Shown here one piece after another: positions 22,875-34,963 of a stretch of 64,000 nt of DNA. Under the pieces are notes generated by a model that had not been told where the DNA came from, searched no databases, and saw only the letters and a program-made list of their open reading frames with translations. Source of the DNA: Azolla caroliniana (taxonomy: Eukaryota > Polypodiophyta); the NCBI GenBank assembly GCA_043228905.1, contig JBHGNT010000022.1, positions 6,882,001 to 6,946,000 of the forward strand, read 5' to 3'. The position numbers and the translations under genes were made by a program. Each line of letters begins with the position of its first letter. Within the stretch, counting starts at the first letter, position 1.

Positions 22875-24485
22875 GTATTCCAACTTTAAAGGTAGATCTT
22901 GAACATTATTGATCATTCTTCTAATCATTGTATGGCCAGGATGACCTAGTCTATCATGGCAAAGATCCATTATATCGGTATTGACATTCGAAGAAATATT
23001 GGAGTAGTGGGCAAATGAAGCCATGTGGATGTTCGAGGCTTTAAGGTTGAAACAATACAATTGATTTGGTAAGACTTCTAACTCATCAATAACTTGGGTA
23101 GTATTTGGCAGGTGCTTGACTACTCGCATTGTCTCTTTCCCATCTTGTTCCCATATCATGAGGTGGTATCCATTGCGTCGCACATCTACAAATGCAAGAA
23201 CATTTCTCAGTGAGGTAGGCGCATAGATAGCATCATGTATTTCTAAGCAAACACCACTTGGAAGTTGGATACTGGCGGGGCCTCTTCCTTGTCCAATACA
23301 AGAACCAGCAATAGTCTTGATGTCGAAAGGGGCTTGATCTTTAATATTATGAAAGAATTCTTTATGACATAGAATAGTGTGTGTTGAGGCACAATCAATA
23401 AGACAAAGAAAACGGCTTGTATGCAAATCAATCATGTGAGCTTCAAACATGTTGGCTTCGGGCTCAAATTCCAAAGGATGATCCATAAAACTATATTCCA
23501 AGATTGGAATTGATGGTAATATCGTTGATGATTCTACTACCATATTAGCCTCTAGTTTCGTATCTCGACCTTGCTTGCCATACTTTTGGTAAAGATCAAC
23601 ATGAAATTTAGAAGTTCGGCAAGTATTTGCCCAATGCCCTTGTAAACCACGTCGAAGACATGAATTCGATGAAGGCTTATCTTGACTTGACTTTGATTGA
23701 TGATGCATTGGCTTGACTTGATTACTTGTGGGATATTGGTTCCTTTGTCGATTTCTTCCTCCTCTTCCTCTTCCTTGACTCTGTGCATATAGATGTTGGT
23801 GACGATGTTGTTGTCTAGAATAATTACTCTCAACATGCATGAAATCCTTGAATTGTAGAGCCGTAGGTTGACTTACTGGATGAAGTTTGTCGTTCTTGAG
23901 GAGAACTTGGTGGTGTTGCTCAGTGACAAGAAGTGCAGATAAAAGTTCAGCATAGGTTTTTAAATCACAATTACGATATTGTTCGGAAAGATTAAAATTT
24001 GAGGGATGAAAAGTAGTTAACGTTTTGTTGATTAGATTCGCCTCTTGAACAAGGTTATCATGACCACAAAATTTAAGTTTAGAAATGATACCAAATAGTG
24101 ATGAATTATATTCAGCAACTGTCTTGAAATCTTGAAAATGAAGTTGATTCCATTCATGCAAAGTGTTGGGGCCAAGAACAGTTCATTGATGATCAAAGCG
24201 GGCTTTGAGTTGCTTCCAGAGAGTTGATGGATTCTTGATGGAGAAGTATTGATTTTGAAGGCTTAGATCAAGGTGATGAAGAATGAAGATGAATGCTTCC
24301 GCTCCCTTCTTCCTAGTATTTGAATTCTCCACATCATTAAAATTATCACTTATCGTATGAAGGATATCTTTTGCCATGAGATGGCCTTCAACATGAACCA
24401 TCCAAGTCATATAATTGGACCCATCCAACACAAGTGGTGGGAATAAGCATTTCTCTATTTGTAGAGCTTGAGAAGTCGTGCTAAT
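22875..24485 (-). pseudogene. Copia C gag, protease and pre-integrase domain
   Basis: Minus strand. Gag starts with LDGSNYMTWMVHVEGHLMA and carries the UBN2-type core. The single zinc knuckle is damaged: CLRRGLQGHWANTC has Arg where the second Cys of CX2C belongs. Protease has LIDCASTHTILC (near 23390) and the pre-integrase domain has CHDRLGHPGHTMIRRM. The expected start codon is ATT at 24485-24483, in frame and in an ACC-ATT-AGC context, so a lost ATG is likely. One stop falls near 24183. The frame ends at the LTR of H at 22875, where the integrase core should follow. Confidence 0.85.
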
Positions 24486-24807
24486 GGTAATAATAAGGTA
24501 GATTTATATAAGAGAATAATTAATTACTATGGTAGAGGCTAATCGTGCTAATAACGTGTTATAGAATAGAGTGATTAAGTAAGATCAAAGAGTGATTAGA
24601 TATTAATCAAGATCACAATACAATATCTAGATAGAACTCATAGGCTATGTTCATCTCTATATCTTCAAAATGATTGAGATACATAAGTTTTATGACTTAC
24701 AAGATGATGAGATGCATCCATACTATTTACATCATGAAGTCTTCTTAACTAGAGTTTAAGACTAAGATAAGTATAGCATAACTCATGTTATGCATGAGTT
24801 CATAACA
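24486..24807 (-). repeat. 5' LTR and leader of copia C
   Basis: LTR at 24557-24807, followed on the minus strand by a leader beginning CGTTATTAGCACGATTAGCC. That is not the usual tRNA-iMet complement TGGTATCAGAGC, so the primer is unclear. The AGTGT target duplication follows at 24808. Confidence 0.9.
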
Positions 24808-27800
24808 AGTGTGTTTTTATTTTTATTTTGTTCCAAAAATACTCCTTCCATTAGTTATAAAATTTTATAGATTAGAATGTTAAATACAAATCCCAACAGG
24901 GACACGATAGTTCCATTTTATATGGAGACCCATTGACTCAAGAAAGGGAGAGGACGACCATTGTTGGATGTCTTTTGACTTCATCATATCCGCTCGTAAG
25001 GCCATCGTGTTGGCTCTTTAGAGTGGCTACAAATTCACTCCATATCTTTTGAAATAACACTACTTGATGCACGGTTTGAATAGAAAAGACCCATCTACAC
25101 CATTGTTTCTAGATAATCCAAAGAGCGATTGGGCTGACCAATTCCAACACAACTTGAGCTTTGGCATTAATAGGAGTTGAGTGGATATTGTGTTGATTTT
25201 ATTCATTTAAACAAAGCACAAATCAAATGAATGCTAAATTATGTCAATTACAAAAAATGAGGGTGTTCTTGAACTAGATGAGTGATGGTAAGCTTATCTT
25301 CCATCAATGGGTGATTATTGTACAATAGTCTAACAAGAGTGGGTGTATAATAAAAATAAACAAACAAACTTTCTCTAAATATTGTAATACTACAATAAAT
25401 CATGATGGGTTGAATGGCAATGGTTCAAAACTAAAATCATAGCTATCCATGATCATTTGTATCTTTCTTTATAAAAAAGCATAATGTTTATGATACCCAT
25501 GAAATACCACAATTCTTAGCAAAAAAGGAAATATAACTTAAAGGAATACATTACATAATGATATTCACCTTTTTCCTTAGGAAAAGAAAGCATTGCTTGT
25601 TTCTACATTCATGTTAATGCGTTGATGTATGGCAATTAATTAATGCACATACTAGAGCAATTTTATGACATGGCATACATATAACATTTCATATTTGTAT
25701 TATGCATGTGGGTAAATATATGGATGCTGATTTTGTTTGGGATCTTGGAAGGTAGTTCCATATTTGTTAATACATGACCCCCCAAAGCAATTTGTGCATT
25801 GATATTGTAGGGTTGACAGTTTTACTCCAATTGTTACGGGCATGAAAAGTAATCCTCCCCTTCTTTACACTCTTGTTTAACCCTCACACTTATCTACGTG
25901 TATAGAATACTACAATAAATTCTCACCACGGGATATTATATGGTCATGCCAGTAACACCAATCAAAGAACTAACATATGTCATAAACCATAATCTTGTTG
26001 AGAGTCCTAAAATACTAAAAGAAAAGTAAGTTATGCGTTCATACATAAATAGAATAAGTTGTGGGTCACTTCTCTTCACCTCACAAATTTAGTCTACCCA
26101 ACATTTGTGTTCATAAGCATATATAGTCTACTTGTACACCTCATGGATGGAGCGTGGAGAGTAGTAATGAGGGTCAATTATACTTCTCTTTTCATATAAT
26201 TGGAAAATTGTGGATATCCAAACGATATCTATGCATTTACAATCAACCGGTAGTAATCTTTTTTTTTATGTGCATCTCACCATCTTCTTCTAGTCTGGTA
26301 GTTGAAAATGGGGTTTTTGTATGCAGTACATATGTGTGCATGTATACATATATCTTTGTTTGACAAATTTGTTGTGTATGTATGCATGCCAATATTATGT
26401 ATGTAGGGCAATTTTTTATTGTATGCATATATCAATACATATGACAAATTTTAAATACCTTTAGTAAGTGTGAAAATTTTGTATGCATTGTTGTGTGTGG
26501 CAATCTAGTGGTTCCACTATCTTTGTATCCCACCTATCATCGTGGGGCTTAAAAATATTGTTACAATAAAGCCATGGTTTGGCGGATGACTATAGTTAAT
26601 GCTAGATAAATAGGCTACATCTCGAGAAATTGCTTTTTTGACATAGTTTTTAGTGTAGGGTTTGTATGTTGGCATAGACATAATTGAGTCATAAGAAGAC
26701 AAATTAGTAAATATGTACAATACGTATAGATACACACAAGTTACAACTGCTATTATGTTAAAACATGTCTTTCCATTCAAACTTGACTAGTTCAGAGTAA
26801 TGTGTGTTTTTCGGGAAATGGTTGGTTAATGTAACAACAACTCAAATCAGTCTTGATTGACAAATGTATGCTCAGTTCCTTGCGTGACAAATTCTCACAT
26901 TCAAATCAGAATACAAATGGCCAAGTGTTTTTGGGGGTTTGGAAAGTCAAAGTCATTTCAAGTATTCAATTTTTATTTTGTATTTAAATACACAGTCAAG
27001 AGAGGATAATGTTATTTAGCTTTCATATCTTTGTAGTTCCCGCATCGATGTACATGGTGTGTGTGTATACTTATGTATATGTATATATCTTGACAAATCT
27101 TATATTCATAAGCATCCCCTTTTTTTCGTCTCAATTCACATACATATGACTCAAGCTAGCACAAAAGATTTTTTTTGGCCCGCGGCCCGCGGGAATAAGG
27201 ATGTAAAAAATAGGATTATTGAAAACTATCCAAGGATTAAGGGGGTTGAGATTTTATGCCTAAAATAAAGATTTTTAAGCTTACTTCAATGAAGAAGTTT
27301 TTAAATTTGCTTCTTTAAAACAAGATCTACAATAAAATATTTGATACTTACATCGTGCAAAATACCTTGCTTGAGTAGTACTCACCATATCAAATATACT
27401 TGATCAATTGGTTGATGAACTCTTTCGGTCTCATGTCAACTATTTGTCTCTCCTCCATATGCATTGCATAGATTATGATATATAGACTTCAATACCGAGG
27501 AATTAGATAGTTTATAGTTTCCTTACGTGGTAAACCACAAGGTGCATTTTGTGTGAGGTCATGAACTTAAAACTTAACACAAACCATTAGCCCATATGTT
27601 ATGAAATGTATACTAGTTAGTATGTGCATCACATGTTTGCATGAGGCCTCAAGGTTTTACGTTATCCAAGGGCTTCTCAAATCGTGGCTCGGACAAATCC
27701 AATTTTCACAATCCAAGGGTTGATAGACTTGTGTGAGTGGTGCAATACCGCAAGTATAATATTGTGAACTATCCAAAAGAACGGCCTCCTTACAGAGCCC

Positions 27801-28080
27801 ACACCCAACATAACAAGGAATATTGACCATTCATTTTTCAAACATATAGGGCCATGTCATGATTCATCAATTGATGGTCGAGGGAAGAAAATCTAGCATT
27901 TGAAACATGGTGGGTAGCGAAACAGAATGATTAGGGGGTGGGGGAGCATAGAAGCAAGCAAGCTATGACTTGGATGACAAGAGAGACGTTGATAGCGAGA
28001 AGTGATAATAATAGGCTACCAACAATTGGGCTCGGCTCTTCGAAAAAACGGTGTCGAGGTTCCTCCGATGCATGGCCAAC
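24808..28080. other. AT-rich intergenic DNA
   Basis: About 3.3 kb with no convincing gene. It holds a possible LINE relic (25010-25185). There are short open frames near 26154, 26517 and 27059 without recognisable motifs, and a CpG-rich near-palindrome (CCCGCGGCCCGCGGG, 27179-27193) in otherwise AT-rich sequence. I see no RNA gene. Confidence 0.4.
25010..25185 (-). pseudogene. Possible LINE pol C-terminal relic
   Basis: Minus-strand translation gives ELVSPIALWII, a stop, KQWCRWVFS, then QKIWSEFVATLKSQ. This resembles the ALW-IWK-RC-VF and IW-EF---L pattern near the C-terminus of plant non-LTR retrotransposon ORF2. The stop sits where Trp is expected. The match rests on about 55 residues and remains tentative. 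Confidence 0.3.
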
Positions 28081-28993
28081 TTCATGATCCACACACACAC
28101 ACACACATGAAAAAAGTCATCGAGTAGTGAGTAGTGAAGGGTGTATATAGTATAGTGGTCAATAGCAAAAGTAGAAGCATAAACTCGAGAAGAACAGGAT
28201 TATTCGGGCATGTTATTGTTTGTGGCAAAACTCTCAAGGTACATACTCGGCTTGCTAGGTAGGAATAATAACATAAACATACATTATACATACATACATT
28301 CGTTCGTACATACATACATACATACATACATTCGTTTGTTCGTACATACATACATACATACATATTATTATACAAATATACATACAGCAAAGGCAGCCTA
28401 TGCATTTTTTTACCAAACTCTGCATCTTCCTTTCTTCTTCTTTCTTCTTCACGCATACACGCACGCACTCACACACACACACACACACACAAAAGAAAGA
28501 GGCCAGAGACGAGTCTCGTCAAACATTCATTCATAATTTTTATATTTATTTAGACAGCAGTAGACTAATGCAGTCTCTAATATCTATCTCTATCTCTATC
28601 TCTCTGTCAGTGTCACTCCCTGCAAGAGTTAGTGAGAGTGTGTTTTATGTATGTACCATAGTACATACAATACAAATTACAATACAAATTACAATACAAT
28701 ACAATACAAACCTGTCCATCCATGGCTCAGTCCCTTTCTTTAGTTTGGACGACTCCATGGCTTTCTTCTCTGTACATAATTATTAAGTAAGTATGTAACG
28801 AAGCCATTCCAGAATCCCACTATGTACATACCTATCATGTATGTATGTATATTCTTATCAAACAAAGCTCTCTATCAAGCATTTATGTATGTTGATGACA
28901 CACCCTCAACATACATACACCATACACATACATACATACATACATACATACATACATACATACATACAAAAACACAGACAGTGTCCAGAGTCC

Positions 28994-29027
<34 letters not shown>

Positions 29028-29030
29028 AGG
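28081..29030. repeat. Microsatellite cluster upstream of the NAL1-like gene
   Basis: Separate short tandem arrays: CA (28087-28107), an ATAC/CATA tetranucleotide array with CGTT interruptions (about 28280-28385), AC (about 28468-28491), TATCTC hexamers (about 28582-28605), CAATA-type units (about 28670-28705), a CATA array (about 28915-28968) and AG (about 28999-29024). Several lie 0.7-1.7 kb before the start codon of the gene. Confidence 0.85.
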
Positions 29031-29746
29031 CAGACAGTGTAGTGTATGTGAGTGTTCTCTGCTTTTTAACAGTTTAGCTCTCTCTCTCTCTATGCTATCC
29101 TCTCCTCACCTCTGTTCCCTTATTTCCATCTGTCACATAAACAATTTAAATCTTTATTTATGCCACTCTTTGCAAAGCTAATGCTAATCTGGTGACTTTC
29201 CCCCAGAGACAGAGGTGTACCCCCCCCTCCTCTCTTCTAGTTCCATTTTGTTTCATTTCATTTCATTTGTCTGGCTTAGAGTCTCCATATGTGTTCCCCT
29301 GCTTTTGATAGTCATTCATTTTATCCATTATAAGACTGAGATCCTTAAGGCTACTGGAATTATGCATTATGAATTATGAATTATGAATTATGATACATAC
29401 ATCTATCTATCTATGTAAGTTTGGCTGGATAAAGAAGGATAATATCAGTATGAAGAAACCTTCTGTTTCTTTCTTCCGTTGTAGGAAGGATTCTTCTTCT
29501 ATTCACATAGCAAAAAGGGGAAGCTAACAATTTGATGTTTCTGCAGCCAATCGCTTACTACCTTTCCACCATAGCCCTTTCTCATATGCTACTTCTTGAT
29601 TTTTGCACATAGACTGTAAGATCTAGTGTGTGGTTTCAAAAGGGTGCCTATACATCCAATCCATTCATGTCACAGAGGTCTTGAAAGACATAATTTTTTT
29701 ATCCTTTCTAGATAATATTTTGTTTCCTCGTATGTATTCATAGGAC
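29031..29746 (+). promoter_or_regulatory. Putative 5' region of the NAL1-like gene, possible 5'-UTR intron
   Basis: Pyrimidine-rich DNA with a 7-bp tandem repeat (TATGAAT units near 29360-29392) and CTAT repeats. A consensus donor GTAAGT occurs at 29415 and an acceptor-like TATTCATAG ends at 29743, three bases before the ATG. A 5'-UTR intron of about 329 bp is therefore plausible but not proven. No clear core promoter is visible. Confidence 0.35.
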
Positions 29747-30944
29747 ATGGATATCACTAGCCTTGCGCTTAGAAGTGGAAGCAAGAAACAAGACCATTCT
29801 TGTGTATCCCAATTGGAAGGATCATCTTGCCCTAGTAGGCCTAAAGAGGGAAACTTGTCTAAATCCAGCTCTAGCTATGGCTCTACTAGCTCAATGGAAC
29901 CAATAGCATCGGGAGCCAATCATCACACTTCGGAGAATAGTGCAGCGTATTTTCATTGGCCGCCGTCATCCCGTTTACATGGAACAGCGGAAGAGAGGGC
30001 AGCCTATTTTGGTGGCTTGCAAAAGGATCTTCATGTACATGATAATGAGCATATACTTGAACCCCCAACAGATGCACAAATCTCGCCCAATGGCCAACAA
30101 GCTAGCACCTTGCTTGACCTCATGACTATCCGAGCATTTCATAGCAAACTTTTGCGACAATTTAGTCTTGGCACAGCCATTGGCTTTAGAACTAGAGAAG
30201 GAATTCTGACAGATATCCCGGCTATCATTGTATTCGTCGCTCGGAAAGTTCACAAAGAATGGCTTCATGAAGTCCAATGGCTTCCACCTGTTCTTGAGGT
30301 ATGCTGGGTTTTATAACACGCTCATTCCTTGTGTTGTGGATAGAAATTTGGATGTCAATGTTGTATAGCCATTGTTTCAGGAGCAAACAGAATGTTGTAA
30401 AGACATTTTTTAAGAAAGTAATGGATGTTATGTGCAAGCTCAACGTAAAAGTTATAAAGAGTTTTTATAATCACACAACATCAAATCCATCGCTAAGGTT
30501 CTGAATTGACAACCTGAATGTTGCAAAGCATAAGATTTTCTACTTCACCTTCTTCATATTTATAAATGTGGATTTTCGTGCCAAATTTTACTTGTGAGAT
30601 GATGTGAAAAAGTCTCTCTCTATATATATCGATATAGTATCTGGGTGAATCTGTATGCAAGAAATTGTCGGGGTGTCTAAAGCTTTGTTATAGGATGGAT
30701 GCATAAAGACAATGCTTCCGCATTGTGTTTGAACACTTGATGTTAACATCATTGATAACTGTGGTTTAAGCCCCCTTTCTTTTTTTTTTCTTTGCAGGGG
30801 CCTGGAGGAATTTGGTGCGATGTTGATGTCGTAGAGTTCTCTTATTATGGAACTCCTGCTGTTGCTCCGAAAGAACAGGTGTACACGGAGTTGGTCGAGG
30901 GGCTGCGAGGCAATGATTCATGTATAGGACCAGGTTCTCAGGTA

Positions 30945-30980
<36 letters not shown>

Positions 30981-33301
30981 TGGCTCCCCCATAATTACTT
31001 GGAAGATGTAAACTTGGAGAGTGCTGCTCTCTTAATTAATCTTCACAACATACACCAGGATATATTTCTTTTCTTTTTTTTATAGCTCTAGCATCATAAA
31101 CCACATTGATGACTACTTCACGAGACTGAGTTTTTCGGTTCCAGAGTGTCTAGAGGAGCCAGAGAACATTTGAACTTCATATAGCTTGCCTTCTTTTTCT
31201 TCTTCTTGTGTTTTGTGTTGTATGGATGATGACATATTATTACATGAAATCAATGTCATAGGTGGCAAGCCAAGAGACATATGGAACGCTCGGAGCTATC
31301 GTCCAAAGCAAGACGGGTCTGAGGCAAGTCGGGTTTTTGACAAACAGGCATGTTGCCGTAGATTTAGATTATCCAAGCCAGAAGATGTTCCATCCGTTAC
31401 CTCCCAACCTTGGTCCAGGTGTGTACCTAGGTGCTGTCGAAAGAGCAACGTCATTCATCACAGATGACTTGTGGTATGGCATCTTTGCAAGCATGAACCC
31501 AGGTAAGAAAGATGTTATTGGGAGGGAGATCCACCAAAATTCCCCTATGACTTGGCTGAATTCCCAAAAGATCCACCCCAGATAAGATTGACATTACCAG
31601 GGTTACCCCTATTTCTCTTTTCTCTATCTCAGTTTCACACTGAGGCTATGTTTTTCCAAACTACCGGCAGTATACTCCTGTACCTAAAATTTCCCTCTTT
31701 GCTTCTTTCAAGCTCTGCAAAAATGCTATCTCAATCATAGACAGCCTTGGGACAGAAATTTTGTGTGTGTGTATATATAGGGAGTATTTTGGCAATTGGA
31801 AACAATCGGAGAGAGAAAGGGCAATCTGGTAGTTTCCATCTTGTCAAGGGTATTTTGGGAATTCAGAAAACTTAAAGAAGTATCTTGTCCAATTTCCCAA
31901 AAGTTTTTCATGAATTGATTCTTGATAACTCAACTCATATTATGGCACGTTTGGCTGTTGGTCTGATTGATTGGAATCTCTATTGCAGAGACATTTGTAA
32001 GAGCCGATGGTGCATTCATACCATTTGGGGATGGCTTCGACATGTCGAGAGTGACGACGACAGTGAAAGGGGTGGGTGATATGGGGGATGTCATGGTTAT
32101 AGACCTTCAAGCTCCAGTAGGAAGCATTGTAGGAAGACAGGTTGTAAAGGTCGGTAGGAGCTCGGGTTTGACAATGGGAAGTATCATGGCATATGCCCTT
32201 GAATACAATGATGAAAAGGGTATCTGCTTCTTCACAGATTTCCTCATTGTTGGTGAGAATAAACAAGCGTTTGATCTAGAGGGCGATAGTGGAAGCCTAA
32301 TACTTATGACAGAGTCCGGAAAGAAACCGAGGCCGGTGGGGATTATATGGGGTGGGACAGCAAACCGAGGTCGTCTTAAGCTTCACAATGGATATGAACC
32401 GGAGAATTGGACAAGCGGAGTTGATCTTGGCCGTCTGTTAGACCTTCTTCAACTCTCTCTCATTACAAGCAGCAAGAGACTTACAGGTGCACATCGTGTA
32501 ACTTTTACAAAGGTGGTTACATTTTGTGTAATGGGATTGATTGATTGATAGATGGTACGTATCGGAATGTCTAAATGCATCAGCATATGTTGGTGTTTTC
32601 GCTAGTTAAATTATAGCCTTAATTTATGCATATCAAAGGGTACCAAAATAGAAGCCAATGCTCATATAAATTGTTACAATCTACAGTAAGCTGCACTTGC
32701 TTACTTACTAGGTACAGGAAATATATTGAATGGAAAACGAAAACATATTGAAGGTAGTTTGAGGTAGAGAGATCAATGACCAAACACTCCACAATTTGAT
32801 GTCACGTGCACATGGTTAGTTATTTTGTTATATTTGCTAACTGTTGAAGTGAGGGCTGAAAAAAGACTTAACATTTTTCTTTGGGAAGTAGTTTCAGCTG
32901 AGGAGCAGAGGCATCGGACGGCAGAGCTTACCGGTGGTTCGAGCCATGAACCACTAATTAGAGGTATTGAGGAGAAAGTAGAGACATTTTGTGATGAAAT
33001 TTGTGGTGACATTCACATGACACCTTCGGAACAACAACAGCAACCAGTCTTGGCTGTGGCTCCAGATCTTCCCATTATCACATTGATGGATTCTAGCGAG
33101 AACATACATGCATCCAACACTACTATGACAGCGACTAAGGAGTTAAAGCTTTTGGACTTTGGTTTCGCACCGAGAGATCATCAACATGCTCAGCTTGGAA
33201 GCAAAGACCCTGTTTCCAAAACTAACATCAATAACAGCAATTCTGAAGAGCTTTCTTTCGGGTTGCAATTGTTCAACAGGGATACTAAGAAAAGAAAACC
33301 A

Positions 33302-33304
<3 letters not shown>
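29747..33304 (+). CDS. NAL1-like: NARROW LEAF1 (NAL1)-like trypsin-type serine protease, five coding exons
   Basis: Coding exons 29747-30298, 30798-30941, 31262-31502, 31989-32486 and 32898-33304 join in frame with GT-AG introns (phases 0, 0, 1, 1) to give 613 codons; rice NAL1 is about 582. Exon 1 holds a Ser-rich N-terminus, then SAAYFHWP, TIRAFHSKLL and FSLGTAIGFR. The protease domain spans exons 2-4. The triad, by analogy with the published NAL1 structure, is His262 (TNRHVAVD), Asp319 (VRADGAF) and Ser413 (EGDSGSL); all are present. GICFFTDFL, RPVGIIWGGTANRGRLKL and NWTSGVDLGRLLDLL match the family almost word for word. Exon 5 encodes a divergent tail ending in KKRKP. In rice NAL1 affects leaf width, vein patterning and auxin-related growth. 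This copy looks intact and is probably functional; expression is unknown. Confidence 0.93.
30949..30978. repeat. AC microsatellite in intron 2 of the NAL1-like gene
   Basis: About 15 AC units start seven bases after the exon-2 splice donor. A second AC array (33306-33339) begins directly after the stop codon. Confidence 0.9.
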
Positions 33305-33339
<35 letters not shown>

Positions 33340-34550
33340 GAAAATGAAAGCTAGAAAAAATTGGTATTTAGAGATTGCCTCTTATCATTCAATGCCTTTA
33401 ATGTTATAGTAATTGCAGAAGACTATGTATGTAGTTAACGCCATCAGACTTAAAAACAAAAGTTAGATATTGAACCATGTTATCATTGTGTTTACGATTA
33501 TTGTAAATCGTTCTTGTTTTCGACAGTTTTAAAAATGTAGCCTCTTACTTAGCTTAGGTTACTGTTGTGGTTTATATGGGCAGAATCTGGAGATAAGTGG
33601 CCATGTATGGGGCATAATGGTCCATCCTTGGTCTTGCATGCATTTCCAATCAATGTATGCTCACGTGTAGTAGTCATACATGGACATAAATTTTTGTGGT
33701 AATGATTGTGTATCCAATCTTGTAACTCATGACATAACGGTCTTCCCATTTTCTAATGTACCATTTCCGTGTTTTTTGATTCTCATGGACAGACTATGTA
33801 CAGATCTTAATATCATTTTGTATCCTATAGTAAAATGCATTTTCTGGGAAAGGGAAGTGAAGTTAGCGAATGGACATCGATGAATGGCTATTCACATGGG
33901 ATAATGGGCTACTATTTTTCAAAAATGCCCGCTTGGGAAAGTCTTTCAGGAATAACATGATATTTTTTGGTATGGCATTCATTAAAAGGTAAGCTCTTGG
34001 TAATGTCATATACCTTAGGTGATAACCAGGGAGAACCTTAATGACCGTTCACTTCCTAATGGAGAAACTATGGATAGTTAAAGATAATTGGCATCATTTC
34101 CTGAAAATTACAAGAATTGTGACTGTTGTATAGCCACCAAGTCTTGAAGATCATGAAGTTGTAAGGGTCTGAATTGGTATGGTTGTGAATTCTCGGAAAG
34201 AGGTTGCATGCATTGTATTGATACAAATTAAAGTGAAGGTCAAAATGCATTCTTGGGTTATATTATCATTTTTTTGTCACTTCTCTCATCTCGATGAGGC
34301 AACATGGGAGGACAAGAGAAATAAAGATATTGTGAGATATGGTGCAAGTGGAGAATGGACATTTTGACTAAGAGAGAAAAGTGTCTAGGCATTGAACTGA
34401 ATTGCAATGCATATAAAGGAAATTGAATTGCAATGCATTTGATAAGTCTCCCTATTTGTATCTTGATGCCTCATCTCACATCGAAAGGATGTAAGGAGTC
34501 AGAATAGGCTTGGGGCCTTGAAACAACCCACGAGCAAGAATCAAGATGGT

Positions 34551-34611
<61 letters not shown>

Positions 34612-34854
34612 CAAATATTAAATCTCATACATTATCTTTACTATTATGGTGGTTATAGGTATCTTAGGAACCTTTTCATAGTTCAATGTTTTCATTTTCT
34701 CTTTCTATTTATTTATTTACATTGATTTAATTAGTGTACTTCACAAATCCCTATAAATGAGTTAATTTGCTAGTCATTGTGATCCTAGATTTTCACCATG
34801 GGCAAATTTGTTGGCAGGTAGAGCCGTTGCTCGGAAATCAACGCATAGATAGAT
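33305..34854. other. Downstream region of the NAL1-like gene
   Basis: 3'-UTR and intergenic DNA. It starts with an AC microsatellite (33306-33339). I see no canonical AATAAA close to the stop. A GA array of about 50 bp lies at 34555-34606. A short direct duplication (AATTGAATTGCAATGCAT type) occurs near 34395-34440. No gene is supported. Confidence 0.4.
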
Positions 34855-34963
34855 GTCTAGTATAGTTCTTGTTTGATTTGGGAACTTCACATAGTTTCAT
34901 GAATGATGGTTTGGTTCTTATATTGGGATTTCAACCCATTGTAAGTGATCACACCTATAACAT
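34855..34963 (+). pseudogene. Relic of a Ty3/gypsy aspartic protease, split by element D
   Basis: FLFDLGTSHSFMNDGLVLILG resembles the retroviral-type protease motif LFDSGA(S/T)HSFI, with Leu in place of Ser next to the catalytic Asp. The frame runs up to the D LTR at 34964 as SDHTYN and appears to resume on the far side at 63006 with LVDGRVQC, as expected for this protease fold. The relic is therefore older than D. Only about 50 residues remain. Confidence 0.6.

Larger units (their letters stand above)
6251..24807 (-). mobile_element. Ty1/copia element C, full-length insertion carrying two nested elements
   Basis: Two 251-bp LTRs (6251-6501 and 24557-24807) start TGTTATAGAATAG and end TTCATAACA on the plus strand. 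They differ at about 7 positions by eye (about 2.8 percent). The flanking 5-mers 6246-6250 and 24808-24812 are both AGTGT, a perfect target-site duplication. The element reads on the minus strand: gag and protease at 22875-24485, integrase C-terminus and RT N-terminus at 17173-18300, and the rest of RT plus RNase H at 6530-7796. Element F (7802-17167) interrupts RT. Copia H interrupts, and has partly replaced, the integrase. Confidence 0.95.

Noticed and set aside
27177-27193. CpG-rich near-palindrome as a regulatory site
   Set aside because: It is one short motif in AT-rich DNA with no gene close by, so nothing supports a function.
28255-28490. Tyr/Thr- or Cys/Val-repeat proteins
   Set aside because: They are translations of CATA and AC microsatellites.
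28280-28970. A CRISPR-like array
   Set aside because: The repeats are uninterrupted simple sequence without unique spacers, and the genome is clearly plant nuclear.
33549-33749. Minus-strand ORF of 66 codons with several Cys and His downstream of the NAL1-like gene
   Set aside because: It shows no recognisable zinc-binding spacing and probably lies in the 3' flank; a chance ORF is more likely.
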